Positions 1 through 11,900 of a DNA stretch of 64,000 nt are shown one piece after another. Location: positions 27,869,896 through 27,933,895 of the forward strand of contig OX243820.1 in the NCBI GenBank assembly GCA_945859605.1, written 5' to 3'. Every line of letters starts with the position of its first letter. Within the stretch, counting starts at the first letter, position 1. This DNA is from Lumbricus rubellus (lineage: Eukaryota > Annelida > Clitellata > Crassiclitellata > Lumbricidae). Both the position numbers and the translations under genes were made by a program. A model generated the notes under the pieces. It was not told where the DNA came from. It made no database searches and worked only from the letters and a program-made list of their open reading frames with translations.

Positions 1-616
1 ATGAAAGAGTGCATGAAGAGTGCATGATTGAATACATATGTAGTTAGGGATTCTGCAACGTAGGCCTATGCACTTTCTGCATGCACTTGAAAACTGGTAT
101 TTGTTGCAGAGGTTCAGCGCCTCAGTTGTCATCTTAGATACATGTATCTGTGATAGGGTCTACATGCTGCTGAGATGGTTGGCGAAGCTGACGAGCGCTT
201 GCTCCGCGCTGTTAAATATGGAACAGTTGCCATGTCCTTCGCGACCTATTTCCCCCAATGACTAGTACGGTTTACAACCTTCGACCCCGATGTCATAATT
301 TCCGGCTCCCGCAAAGGGACAATAAGAACTTTATATCCAGAGTCCTATACAAGAGCGTTAACAATCATTAAATCATCAACTCTAACTTATTAACAATTAT
401 CCATTTAATAAATAAGATGCTTTGATTTTCATTTTGTTTTTCTTAGCCTCACTATGTACCAGGCTGCGGTGTGTCAGCCTGCACTTTTTCATGAATTAAA
501 CGAATATATATTATAATTATATACATATTATTATAGCTTATCTATCGCCTCTCTCTAGGATAGCAACTCGTGAAATCTCATAAAATATCTAATTTATCTG
601 CCCGCTTGATTTGCAG

Positions 617-750
617 GGACGACAGTTGAACCGGGCACAGAATGTCCAAGCATCGAGTGTGATGGGGATCCATTCTGCGTCATAGATCACAGCCTATGGG
701 AATGTCCAGTTTGCGTCTGCGCTGACCCCGCCTCAGGGCCCGCCTGCATG
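617..750 (+). CDS. Gene A exon: alpha module, antistasin half
   Basis: Follows acceptor TTTGCAG, enters in phase 1 and leaves in phase 0 at ATG|GTTAGA. It encodes a short TTVEPGTE linker, then CPSIEC...FC...ECPVCVC...ACM: six antistasin cysteines plus the first cysteine of the second domain. The closest relatives in the window are exons 25354-25484 and 36406-36593. It has a four-residue insertion (SGPA) near its end compared with gene D. Confidence 0.75.
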
Positions 751-3012
751 GTTAGAAACACTGAATAAACAAAAATGCACCAACTAAACATCATCTTCCT
801 CACGATCATCGTCCTTGTGTACCACCGTTAGAATTGTTCATCCAGTCCCAAATTCAGGTAGGCCTATCACTATGTCTAATAGCCTACCTCTCAAGTGCTC
901 TTTAACTCTTTAACTCGAGTGGTATTGGTGTTAGTAGAGAATTAACAGAATTAACAATTAATTTAGTTATTTATACATATCAAATGAAATCAATCAATTG
1001 TAGTGGTCCGTTTGTAACAGCAACAAGCGCATCAAGTCAGGAACAAAAATTACACAAAGCATCTCAAGTTAGACAGTAATCAATCCAAAAACCTAATTAG
1101 TTAACATAAATTATTCAGTCACATGGCCAAGACTGGGATAATCTACAAAGCAGAAGGCTAGTTAAGGATTGCGAAAACCTACATGTAGTGGTTCTAAGGT
1201 TAAGTGATACCAGTGTGGACAACTCTCCCTATAACTGGAATGCGAGGTTAGAAAAAAACTCGTGCAAAAGTGGACACGAATGGAAACCCAGAATGGAGAA
1301 AATCCCGCTAGTAGGGCCCCAAACAAATTATTAGATAATTTTGATGAATATGCACCACAATTTGAAGGAAAACCAAAGCAACAGTAGGCTAGATGAGTCG
1401 AGATAATCACAATTGGCATAACATCACAGCAAGATGACAGGCACCTCAATCCAGCACACTATACAGAACGGAGCACATTTGAATGAAGTGGAAAAATAAT
1501 TTTAATCTCAGTTATGGGTATCTATTATCTATTAGCCATTTTCGTATGTTTATTTTAAATAGGTTAATATTAGGAGAAGCTTTAAGGCTTTGTGGAAAAC
1601 TATTCCATAACAAAGAACCCCTGCACCTGATAGAAAATTTACGGAGTTTGTTCTAGCAAATGCAGTTCTTGTTTCATAAAAATGAAAGTCTAAGCTTCAC
1701 TTAAACAGATTAGTGAATTCAACAAGCAGAATATTGTGAAGCGATTCGAACATAAATTCACATGATTGGTATACTGTAATCTGATTAAGTTTTAGAATCT
1801 CCAAATCAACAAAATAGCTGGTTGGTATGGGCAGCATAAGGAGAGCCAGTTAAATAATAACAATTTTTTCTGGAGAATTGTTACAGAGTTTAAAAATCAA
1901 TCAATCAAAATTTCTACTGACCCAAAAGTCTAGTATTAGGCCTACTATAGGAGTTCGCAGTATAGGCCATAGCTATAATTATAGCATATGGAAGTAGTCA
2001 GTTTAGAATAAAAGTAGTTCACAAGTAAACCGGAGTAGTGGTGCACAAAGAGACATTACTTTTAAGGAACCAAGGTCCCGCTAGAAATAATTAATTCTTC
2101 AACAGCTGAAAAGATCTTTCAAGTTTTGACCCATCTTCTGAATGTTGCATGATTCCACTTTCTGTGCGTTATCCATCGATCCTGTATGCAACATAAACCG
2201 GCTTTTAAAATAATACATGGGCCCATTATACACACTTCATGTACATACAGCTATTTGTTGTGAGTTTTCTGATGACTAAACAAAACGCACAGATTTGACT
2301 ATTCATAATAGGTAAATAGGATGAAGCATCACATTAGGAATTCTAACCAGTAAATATTGATAATGTCAAAAACTTCTCTGTGTTTTACAGCTCGAGAGAT
2401 GTCCTGATGGCCAAGACTGTCTTCCGACCGGCGAATGTGATACATGTTATGAATGCCAGCCAAAAATTTGGTATTCACTTCAATTCAATCTATTTTCCTT
2501 TAACCAGCATAAAAATTCTAATGAAATTATAATAGCTACGGAAATGGGAGAAGCAACTTACGCTGATAGTGTTTGCTACAAGGGACATCCAGATGGGATG
2601 AACAAATCTGCCAATTGGGCACCTACAGTAGTAATAAATTACTGTGGACAATTATTACAAATGTTGAGGCATCAGGATGCATAGTTTAACTTTGATGGGC
2701 TCGCCTGCTTTAATAATTATTTCGTGCAACTGAAGTTGGTCTTGTGTCGCGGTTTAGATGTGGTCGAGCTTTTGTAATCTCAGGACCACACGAGCAGCAG
2801 CATTGATAATCGACTGAATTCAAATTGTATCTCACTGTGACACACCAGATAGGCCTACTTACGGTTTCTAAAATGTACAGCAGCACTATACTAATCCTAT
2901 TATCCTACCATGGTTACACTCTACTTTAGGTTTTCTGAGTTTGCCTAAGAATAATTACATTCACATGCAATGCAAATAAATGTTTGAATGTCTTGCAGAT
3001 GTTCCAGTGTAA
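617..3012 (+). CDS. Gene A: antistasin-like secreted protein, 3' part only
   Basis: The two coding exons 617-750 and 2391-2470 form one 12-cysteine alpha module, and a short terminal exon starts at 2999. The signal-peptide exon must lie before base 1, because exon 617 opens in phase 1. The module has the same architecture as those in genes D and E further right, so the product is probably a secreted antistasin-family protein. Unlike genes B and C there is no terminal antistasin domain: the last exon gives only four residues in the expected phase, or an immediate stop with the phase actually produced. A one-base insertion near the end of exon 2391-2470 changes the exit phase. Either way the protein ends just after the module. 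Function is inferred from the domain family only. Confidence 0.7.
2391..2470 (+). CDS. Gene A exon: alpha module, second half, with +1 base
   Basis: Follows TGTTTTACAG. It encodes [19 protein letters not shown] and then YEC, the LPTGEC type of second domain with five cysteines that complete the set begun upstream. The three paralogous exons (26188, 35206, 37286) are 79 nt and end CCAAAATTTG|GTATTC. This one is 80 nt because of an extra A in the run (CCAAAAATTTG), so it exits in phase 2 instead of phase 1. Confidence 0.7.
2999..3012 (+). CDS. Gene A terminal exon (short C-terminus)
   Basis: The acceptor context TTTGAATGTCTTGCAG closely matches the one in front of the terminal exon of gene B (GATTGAATGTTTTGCAG). 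In phase 1 it reads DVPV then stop; with the phase-2 exit of the previous exon the junction itself makes TGA. Downstream sequence (CAGCTGAGAAATGTAAC) resembles the 3' UTRs of genes C and D, supporting homology, but the antistasin coding part is missing. An AATAAA lies at 3112-3117. Confidence 0.45.
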
Positions 3013-3111
3013 ATCGGTCCAATTCGATCCAGTTTCTCCAGCGCAAGCTTAAACTTAAAGCAGCTGAGAAATGTAACAGACGATGGTTCATAAAGTGGCT
3101 CGAATTTTAAA

Positions 3112-3117
3112 AATAAA
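3112..3117 (+). terminator. Poly(A) signal of gene A
   Basis: AATAAA about 100 bases after the gene A stop, in sequence homologous to the 3' UTRs of genes C and D. Placement is plausible; cleavage is not shown. Confidence 0.45.
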
Positions 3118-4254
3118 GCTTGCAGTAAAAAAATTGTAGCTTCGTGTAGAAAGTGTAGGCCTACATATAAAACTAATTATAGTGGTGTTGTGTGCATCAT
3201 CTTAAATAGCCTGCCGTAATTAATTTCAACTAACGTGATACGGTGATACCAATTATTTATGCGCAAAGACGTGGTGCTTATTACATGTAGGCATATTCCA
3301 TCAGCAACCTTGTGTAGATATCTTATAACTGCTTAGTGTTTTTATGCAATTGAAGTAGACTCCAAAGCTAGGAATGCATTATATGATCTTCGAGGCCTGG
3401 AAGAAAATAAACGGTCAAAACTTGCGCGGCGCCATTTTAGATTCCCGCCTCCATTGTGCGTCGTAAAATTTGCAGGTTAAGCTCAACGCACAGTTACAGC
3501 GGCCCAACGACATATTATGGTTTTGATTACCTACCAGAAAAGGAATTCAATTTCCCTTTGTTTGCAAGCAAGTAAATAATTATAACCGCAATGTGATTTG
3601 CACTGATGCAACATTTAACCTTGCACAGTGTCGCCATTTACTTAGACACACTCATCTGGTGGTTGCCACCGAAAATAACTAAAACAGTTAGGCCTACGCG
3701 GCTACGCATATAACGTTTGAAAATCAAAACATTACGTGTAGGATATCCATTTTGCTTCAATAACTTCTTTAAAAAAGAAAATTCGTCTTAACCCTATACA
3801 AAGATTCCTCTATTTATGCGGCCAATTTTTATACAGCCCTGCTATTATGCCTTTCATGACTCTATCTGGGAGGGGGGACTGACAGCAATTAATGTAATGT
3901 AATTACTAAATAGTAATTCATATAGCACCGCTCACAGCTTACTAATGACCAAATGATCCTAGGCCAATGGGACCAGCGTATAATATTTCTGGTTTGAATC
4001 AGTCTCAGTCAGAATTATCAAGTTCCGGTTCTACATCGATTTCTTTACAATCTGTAATGAGCAGGGAAAGCCAATACGAAACAAACAAGTCGTGACAAAT
4101 CGCACAATTATACTAGCGAGTGGGTATGCAAATGTTGCATGCGTGAGCAGATTTCGCGAGGGAATAATGTAATAGGCCTAAGCACTGGCAACTATTATGC
4201 AACCGTAGTCTATTCCCATGCATATATTTTAGTCTGCCATCTGGCTACAATTCG

Positions 4255-4267
4255 TATAAAGTATAAA
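4255..4267 (+). promoter_or_regulatory. TATA box of gene B
   Basis: Two overlapping TATAAA hexamers (4255-4260 and 4262-4267) follow TCTGCCATCTGGCT. The same block, TCTGCCATCTTGCT then TATAAAT, stands upstream of gene C at 12450-12476. This paralogous conservation, and the position about 165 bases before a shared 5' UTR donor, make a core promoter likely. Transcription would start near 4285. Confidence 0.5.
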
Positions 4268-4284
4268 CCCGTGTGACCCTGTTT

Positions 4285-4428
4285 TGCATAAATTTGCAAC
4301 TAGTCCTACTGCCTGTATATAACCAAATGAAAATACGTACCGTTTCGGTCATTATAATAGACATTCTTTTCGAGCTTCTTTTGTCAGAGCATAGCGAGGA
4401 ATTCGACACATCCGCTTCGTATACGGCT
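4285..4428 (+). other. Gene B 5' UTR exon (approximate start), GC donor
   Basis: The segment ATTCGACACATCCGCTTCG...GGCT is shared with the 5' UTR exon of gene C, where it ends in a perfect GTAAGT donor (12610). Here the same place reads GCAAGT, so the intron would be of the GC-AG class. It would join to AG at 5317-5318, twenty bases before the start codon. The 5' end is estimated from the TATA box. Confidence 0.45.
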
Positions 4429-4509
4429 GCAAGTATGAAGGATCGAAAAGCTCAATTTCTACAGAAATATTAGCGCCAGGCGATGCACTGCGTTTTTGAG
4501 ACTTTATAC

Positions 4510-4790
4510 TGATATTTATTGTTCTTCTTGTTTCTTCTCCTCCGTTATTGGTGTGACGATGAGACCTTTGTGAAATTTCTCCAAACTTCTCTGTTCCTGA
4601 TTGTTCACCGATCTCAGCTACGCTGGTGCCTTTCCAACTCAGATCTTCTTTGATGTTGTCCATCCAAGTCTTCCGCTGTCTCCCTCGGCTTCTTTCTCCC
4701 TCCACATGCCCATGCAGTGCAGCGTTTGGTAGCCTTTGTTCTGCCATTCTTCTCACATGACCGAACCATCTCAGTCTTCTTATGTATAAT
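4510..4790 (-). mobile_element. LINE 3' ORF2 fragment
   Basis: The minus strand reads LRWFGHVRRMAEQRLPNA, then GRQRKTWMDNIKEDL, the familiar C-terminal end of many non-LTR retrotransposon ORF2 proteins (FGHV.R...RLP, then G.PR.TWMDNI). It is truncated and lies inside the first intron of gene B. Confidence 0.65.
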
Positions 4791-5338
4791 GTTCAACCAG
4801 TATAATTCCTCATTTTCCTTTGTCTATGTCAAAAGTAGTTTTACTTCTGCAGTTCGTCTTGTTTTCAAGTTCGTAAAATTAGGCTATAATTAGGCCTAAT
4901 TGGCACACACAGTCATTCAATAGGAGTTTCACTAGGCCTATACTACTTCTATAGGCTATAGCCTAATTGCAAACCAGGCAAAGGACCTTTCTCTTGTCTA
5001 TCAATAACTCTTTGGTGGCGCAGGAACTCTTTTGTATTCTTGTTAACCTAACCTTCATTTTAAGCCGCTTTCCCCTTTCACGTAGCCTTTAACGTTCATT
5101 ATAATCGTTTCCCCCCTATTAGGGCATAGGCCTACACCTGATTAATTATCTATCTGCCAGTATGTGGCCCTGTAGGTGGGTACTTTATAATATGTCACTA
5201 TAAATGTTTCCCTTCGTTAAATGAAGACTTCTACACTTTTTGTGGGTCAATTGGTTTTTCAGCTAGGCCTACATCTGAACACAACCTATAAACTGATCGA
5301 TACACTTTCTGCTTGAAGCAAAATCCTAACCGAGTAAG

Positions 5339-5402
5339 ATGGTATCGCTTGCTGCAACTGTCGTGCTTGTTGTCGTGGTATTTGGAACAGCATCGCAGTC
5401 AG
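5339..5402 (+). CDS. Gene B signal-peptide exon
   Basis: Encodes M-V-S-L then a long Val/Leu-rich core ending GTASQSG, a typical secretory leader. It ends TCAG|GTTAGT in phase 1. Length (64 nt) and phase match genes C and E. Confidence 0.8.
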
Positions 5403-8400
5403 GTTAGTGATAGGACCTAAAATGGTCTAAAAGACATGTTGCGAGTTGGATGATGTGGAGGAGGATTTGATCTTTCGACATGTTGTTGACCTTCCTGTAG
5501 GCCTACACCGAACATTAGACAATAATTACACAACGCCTTTCAAATTTGTTTTATTTATTTCATTATTTATTTATTTATTTTCTTGAACTAAACAAAAAGC
5601 AATACATTTATGGCAGTGAACATAATACTTTAAGATAATTAATTTTGGTTAAGAAGTGCAAACACGTACACATGCACGCAGACACACCTACTAAGAGACG
5701 CGCAAACGTACAAACCCACACACACCCACTAACGCGCGCGTGCATGCCTCTACTACAACTGGGCTTAGGTACACGATCACCGTACACCTATACACACAGG
5801 AGGGATTTGAGGAATGTTAACATTCTTGCGCGAAAAGCGCACGGACTTGGCTCGCTTACCGATACCCAGTTACCCACCCAACATGTCCAATCAACCTTCT
5901 ATTCGGCAGATGGCGTTGGTAAAATGAGCAATAGGACGTTATGGGCGCCTTGCATGGCTGCCCACTTTCAAATGCATGTCCTGTTATAACGTGTTGGCAT
6001 AGGCTACGTTCATACTTAATAGTACGAATTGGGTCATTAAGAGGTCTGTCGAATTAAAAATTAAAGACGAAGATATTATTAAATTAGAAGGATATACCCA
6101 GTCATAGACACAGTCTGATCTTAACTTCATTACACACAACATTCGGGCCTACACATTATTGTATTTTTATATTTATATATTTTTAGTTGCATATTTTTAT
6201 ATAGGCTAACGAAATTATCGCTAATTATATTTGTCTTATACCTCGACATTCGACTTTTGGCCTAATCTTTTTTTTATCAGGGCAAGTCTTCCTGAGATAA
6301 AAGTGGCTCATTTGCAAACGTTCTTTTAAAACCAATGCGCTACCGTCTAAGAAGTTAGCAATATTCTTCTTCTTACCTTCTTTTATCTTTTCAGAGGCGA
6401 TTTCGTTTGATCCACCAAGGATTGCTAATCGCTGTCCTCTACCCTGTGAAGCGATCCCGGGTTTCATGACCAGATCAATACCCCCACAACAGATCTGTCG
6501 CTGTCCTCGGAGCTGTAAGGTCAGAATCATGGCTAAATCAACAGTAAAGATACTTTAAATCACTGTTGTTGCCGGTGTCCATGGCAGAGTCTCCTCCCCG
6601 AAAGTCTCTCCGGGGAATTTATTTCGAAACAGATTCTCTCCAGGGGGATCCGTTCCAGAGTAAATTCGCCCCTCGGAGAGTATGTTCTGAAATAAAGTTT
6701 CAGGAGGGGGGGGGGGGGGAAGAAGAGAATAATTATTATTTTCTTCCGTCGACGAAATAAATTCCTTCCTCGGTCAGCGTGAATTGGGTTGCAGTCGCAT
6801 AAAATTCAGAGATGAGCAGGCTATACTGCAGTTAGATTACGTTGATAAATTAATTAAAAAGAAAAGCCTAATATCTATCCTTTTACATAAGAAAATGTCT
6901 TCCAATGCAGAGTTTTAGCCAGAGGACACTCTGTTTTGGTGAATTTTGTAGCGCGGGAGGAGACTTTACATCGTGCCACTGGTTTCGTCACTGGTATTAC
7001 TAGGATTTTCTTTGAGTCTGCCATAAAAAGTTTAATACTTTTCACAGCGCTCACTGTGATCCAATAAAAATACTTAATCCTTTCCAAAGTGCTCATCGTA
7101 GCAAATAAAACAAACAACAAGTTCCTCAATTAACTGTAAGCTCTCGATCGACTGTACAGTTGTCGAATTAAACCAAAATAGAAAATCTAATGTAGAAACT
7201 TTGCAGTGAATACAGAGCAAGCCCAATTAACCAGTAAACGCTTAGTTCTGTCTTTGCTGTTTCTTGACTTGTCCCCTCCGTACGTGACCTGTAGGGGTTT
7301 ATATATAAAATAATAGTCTCATTTTTATCGTAAAGGAAATATGTGTTTTTGTATTGTAGTCCAGCGTTTGTCTCGCTGGTGATCACTGCCAATTCGTTGA
7401 CATCAACAATCACTGTGGCGATAAATGCCGTCAGAGACCGGGGTGCGTTCCGATAAAAGGTAAGCTTATATGCACCGAAACTCTAGTTCTGGATTATCGC
7501 GGAATGCAGGAACTATGCAATGCTGCATACGTATCAATTTGTCGGATCTTCACGATAATAATTATGATGCAGAATTTGCAAGTGAACGGCTGAGCATGAC
7601 ACTGAGATTGCTATAGAAGAATCTGCCGCAATGCCACAGTAGGCCTAGGCATATACTGTGCCAACGATATAGTTTCTTCGGCGATTGTAGAATAGTCACA
7701 GATTCTGTTCTAGAAGAATGTGAAAGAAGGCATATATAATATATTTAAAATATATAATATGCATATATATATATTATAATAGTACAACTCCTAGTTCCCC
7801 GGACTCGCTTAGCTGCCAGACAACACCGAGCTAATGTATAGGGCCGTCCATCTGAAGTGACATCCATACAAAGCTGCATCTATTACATCGGATCAGAACA
7901 TAACAAATTGTGTGGGTGCTGGAGGTGGATACATTGAGCACAAGTTGTAAAGTGCTATCAAGTTTACACGAAAAACTCATTTGAGATTAAACTTTATTAA
8001 AATAGAGACTAAGGCCTACTTTCCCTTTTTAACGTAGGCCTACTGCGACTATATGCAGTGATGAGAATTCTCGGTGACAGGTCCATCTATCTAAAACAGC
8101 ATCTCTATGGCTCTCTGCTTGCTTCCTCGTGATTCTGCTGGCTCTTTCTTTTGTCTTTTTAAGGCTTTTATCTTTGACCATACCTGAGTTGGTAGCGCCT
8201 ATGAATAGAGATATTGAAGACGCTATATAAATTTATGACATTGATTGATTAATTGATTGGTTGGGGCCCGGTAGAGTAATGGATAACTCGTTTGCGTAGA
8301 GGTAGGCCTAACGAGTTCAAACCTCCATTAGGCGTGCGCCGGACATGCTTTGTAGGCTGCTGTTAGCGTCGTGTATTGCTGGTTGTCTGTTCAGTTTGTA

Positions 8401-8672
8401 TAGTTAAGTTTGATGTTAATTAATATTACCTGCATAACTTGTACATGTAAGGCGCAGTGAGTTTGAAGGCGCTCAGTTAAAGAAAAAAATAGTTATTTAT
8501 TATTATTTGATGCATTGTTTGATTGATGATTGAATGTTTTGCAGAAACCTGTACAATAGAGAAGTGTACTTTGGAGTGTGAGAGGGGTTTGAAGTTGGAT
8601 ATGAACGGATGTACAATTTGCGAATGTGTGGAAGAACGAAATCCAGTTACGAAAGAACCAAATCCAGACTAA
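5339..8672 (+). CDS. Gene B: secreted protein, one 12-Cys module plus terminal antistasin domain
   Basis: Coding exons 5339-5402, 6395-6519, 7360-7459 and 8545-8672 join in frame to 139 codons including stop (138 aa). Residues 1-20 are a hydrophobic signal peptide. Residues 22-97 hold one module, and 97-138 hold a canonical antistasin domain with spacing C-x4-C-x3-C-x9-C-x2-C-x-C. The start is the first ATG after the 5' UTR junction and matches the start of gene C. This is the smallest complete member, so it best shows the basic plan. The first domain is eroded: the third and fourth antistasin cysteines are missing. A secreted serine-protease inhibitor is the family expectation; target unknown. 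Followed by AATAAA at 8907-8912. Confidence 0.8.
6395..6519 (+). CDS. Gene B exon: divergent antistasin half
   Basis: Preceded by TTTTATCTTTTCAG. Phase 1 in, phase 0 out at TGTAAG|GTCAGA. It encodes NRCPLPCEAIPGF...QQICRCPRSCK. Compared with other modules the Cys of the x3-C position and the G-C of DGCP are both absent, which would remove a cysteine pair if those two bond. The remaining framework and both exon phases are kept. Confidence 0.7.
6560..6770. repeat. Unclassified inverted/degenerate repeat in gene B intron
   Basis: GGAATTTATTTCG near the left and CGAAATAAATTCC near the right form an inverted pair. In between are two TCTCTCC(G/A)GGGGA-like repeats and a run of about 14 G at 6706-6719. 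It looks like a small non-autonomous element; no target duplication was found. Confidence 0.3.
7360..7459 (+). CDS. Gene B exon: second six-Cys domain
   Basis: Follows TTTGTATTGTAG, reads SSVCLAGDHCQFVDI then CGDKCRQRPGCVPIKG and ends G|GTAAGC in phase 1. The pattern VxC-x5-C...C...C...CVP matches the delta-type partners in genes C and E. Confidence 0.75.
8181..8515 (+). repeat. SINE tail followed by tRNA-related SINE
   Basis: 8195-8235 is a diverged copy of the window's common SINE/LINE tail (GCGCCTATGAATAG...GACGCTATATAAAT) followed by ATTGATTG repeats. From 8263, GGTAGAGTAATGGATAAC...GAGTTCAAACCTCC is a tRNA-like A-box/B-box head ending in an A/T-rich tail just before the last exon of gene B. 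It is not a tRNA gene: no cloverleaf or acceptor stem closes. Confidence 0.5.
8545..8672 (+). CDS. Gene B terminal antistasin exon
   Basis: Follows ATGTTTTGCAG in phase 1. It encodes ETCTIEKCTLECERGLKLD then NGCTICEC and a polar tail ending NPD and TAA (8670-8672). All six antistasin cysteines are present with family spacing. The residue after the second cysteine, the P1 position in leech antistasin, is Thr rather than Arg. Confidence 0.85.
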
Positions 8673-8906
8673 TTGATCCTGTTTTCGAAACGCCAATCCC
8701 AACTCCAGTGAAAGCTTCAAACTAAAGTAGCGGAATACTAAAAAAGGCCCAGAAACAATATTAATGATAGAAAACATGTTCCGTGTAGGTAGGATTACTT
8801 GCTATTTTAATCGGAAAAGTTCGTTGGGTTTGGTAGGCTATTATAAGGTGTATATTTTTCATCTGAATCATGTTCTTTTCCAAGGCTGAAACCTGAATTA
8901 TTGTGT

Positions 8907-8912
8907 AATAAA
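8907..8912 (+). terminator. Poly(A) signal of gene B
   Basis: AATAAA about 235 bases after the stop of gene B, the first one on this strand after the coding end. Confidence 0.5.
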
Positions 8913-8929
8913 GTCCTATATGCAATTAT

Positions 8930-11900
8930 ATATTATATTATATAGGCCTGATATAAGAATTAAAGAATCTATCACCAATGTGAGTTATGTATAATACTAT
9001 AATTATAGCCTAGATATAGGCTTAATATCTATGCTCGCATTCATTCCGGCGGCAAAGGAACCCGGGTTCGTCAACTTCGAATGGTAGACTAAGATGCGTT
9101 GTCTGCTGCAGAAATGCACGTGATACGTACAATCATGTAATAGCCAAATTTCAAATAATTTCTTGGTCACACAGTCATTCGTAAAGTTCTGGCTGTGCAA
9201 GGAACAGCGTTAAATCGACGAATAGAAACTGAAAAGTGTTAACTTACAAGTAACTGGTTTACATGAATGTCAGTGCTTCTGACTTCAAGACAAACTGGTT
9301 CTACACGAGCAGTCTATGCAAACAAGTCAATTAAATTTTATCATGGACAGAAGTGGGTTCCATATGGTAGACTAGACTGTTCGTGACGATCCTATAGATT
9401 TATGGGCCACTCTTAAAACCCACGTAAAACATGACATTGTGTCAGTTTCTGTATAAGCTTACCGCACGACAAAGCTTTCAGCCTGTCAACAATTCGTCGT
9501 AATTACTCATTCATGAAAGTGTACATGTAGGATTGTAGGTCGTAAAACACTACGGGCTACATGTAACCTATACATTGTATATCGCATTTGAAAGCAGTTC
9601 ATCCAATTCGATCGCATTATTTTGATTAACATCACTGGAAACATGTTTCGTTGACAGAAATAATGTACGTTTCAGCCGGACGTCAAGCTTGATGTCTTGC
9701 GGCCAACTTTTATTTTGTAGGAGTGGGAATAGCATAACATTCCCATTGCAAATTAACCTGGAACATCTAATGACCCAATTTTCCTAGATGCCTCTGGAAC
9801 GCTGTGACTGTGTCCACCGAGACAGTGCTTTCATCTAAACCGATCCGCAACTGACCACAAGGATCAAAGTTTAATTTGTTTGGTGTCGATTTTAACAGCT
9901 CATGAAATGGCTGAGGCCTGTCAGGGCTGTTTTAAAGGATTTTTCCAACTGCCCAACTCCATCTTTCCCTTCCCATTATCCATGGTAAATTAAGTACAAT
10001 TGGAGGACAATAACCTTTTTTGCTAGTTTAACTTGTTTACCCACCCTGTATAATGTGTTTTGGTAGGCCTGTAAACTAGTGTGTAGCCTATAGGCCTATT
10101 CTATGCTTATTAGGCATACCCCGATGCGTTTAGTTGAGATTGGGGTTCCGCAAAAAAATATTAGGACACAAAGTGGTTCCGTGGCCCAGAAAGCTTGAGA
10201 AACGCTGATCCATGGAATCCCCTTTAGAGTCAGCTATCTGTTAGGACAGTTAGGCATACACATGCACAGTTAGCGAACCTTTCACCTTGAAGGATTCTTG
10301 CAGCCCATAAGCAATCTTGTCACACATTAAATTTTCTGGTAGTCCGGGGCCGCTGAGTCGGTTTTTCATGACCTCAAGCCCAAATAGGTTCGGCATGTGT
10401 AGGCCTATATCCAATGGTCCATTAAAAATGAGCAGTGGGCAAAAAGTTCAAGCTTACGGCGTGTGACCTGTACATGTAAGCTTAGATGTACTTGTGGCCA
10501 GTCACTAACACTGAAAGTTTCATCAAGTCAGTGGCGCTGCGTCGAGTCAGAGAGGGTTGTCCAAATGGTAGTTCGAAAAAACCGACCAGAGTTCGGTTTC
10601 CAGTAAGTGAGAGGGGTAGAGTAAAGCAGATGTTCACACCTCCCACCACAAGGACGCCCTGCGATTATCAACCGCACATTAAAACACTACATGAAGGAAC
10701 AATGACTGAAACACAGAACTCGTTGCTCGTCTTCTGGATTTTACAGATCACATGAATTATCAATGGCTGATCCCTACGAGATAAGATGGATGACCGAAGA
10801 AAAATGGAGGGGAAAAGAACTTAATTGCTTGGCAGTCATGCAAGGCGTCCCTATATCTTACTGCCAATTTGACCAACGACTTCTAGCGCCTGAAGGGCTG
10901 AGTCGTCCTTCGGAGGGAGGGGCGTGGAAGCGACCCCCGCTTCTGCTACTGATCTTCACCCTCCATCATCCGCTGTGACTTGAGTTATTTGTATCCGTCT
11001 TCATCGTCAGGTCTAGCACAAGTCCATATACCAAACATAGAAGTCCGTGTTAACGGTTGGCTGTCAATACCAATGATTCCAGATGGGCTTGCAATAGGTC
11101 TGGCGACGCCTATTATAATCCCACGTAAAACATTGATCTGTTGATGATCTCTGACGAAGCTTCTGGTGAAGAATAATACAGAAATGTGAAGGTCGTAAAG
11201 CGCTCTGGCCTACATATCTAGGTTGTTAGCAGTTAATACATTTGACTAAAATGACTGGACAGTCTGGAAGCACGTTTCGTATTTGAACTTGAACTTCGGC
11301 CGTCCTCGCTGCGAGGGTTGGCTGCGTCATGAATAGGCCTAATCCTTTTCCAGTCTTGTCGATCCTCCGTGCTTCTCGCGATCTGCTCCTTTGTCATACC
11401 AGTCCAAGTTCGAATGTTGTCCATCCATGTCATATTAGGTCTACCCATTTCGTATATAGTGGCAAAATATCCCTGGGAAAATTTTAAGTTATTGGCGCGG
11501 GGACTAACGAGGGTGCCAAAAGCAACCGGTCGCGCTCTCGGGGTTGCTGCATACAGCAGCTCCCAGAAGTCGCCAACGCTTTTCGAAGCTTTCGACATGA
11601 TAATTATTCCGCCTGTTGCATGCGTTCTTGTGTCGTTCCGTTTTGGGCTGTATGGCCCATCTGAACTTTAAGTTGAAAAACAAAACTGCCAGAAATTTCA
11701 AAGTTTTTTAAAACAATTTTATGTTCTTGGCTATGGCGACTAGTTTGGTTAATATGACTAGGTAAGAAGTAAGCGTAATCATTTGTTGCTAAAATAAGAT
11801 GAAAGGTAATTTATTTCTTGGTATTAGCCTATATTGTATTGTACTTTACTGTACTGTACCGTATTGTATTAATACATTTATAGAGCGCCTCTATTTTAGT

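Noticed and set aside
8263..8340. tRNA-like sequence with A and B box
   Set aside because: No closing acceptor stem or anticodon arm, and a SINE body follows; the same holds for heads at 20640, 22830, 29580, 38770, 54780 and 55505.
10486..10978. Two adjacent plus-strand frames of 89 and 71 aa between genes B and C
   Set aside because: No recognisable motif, no promoter or splice support, and the first passes through tRNA-like repeat sequence.
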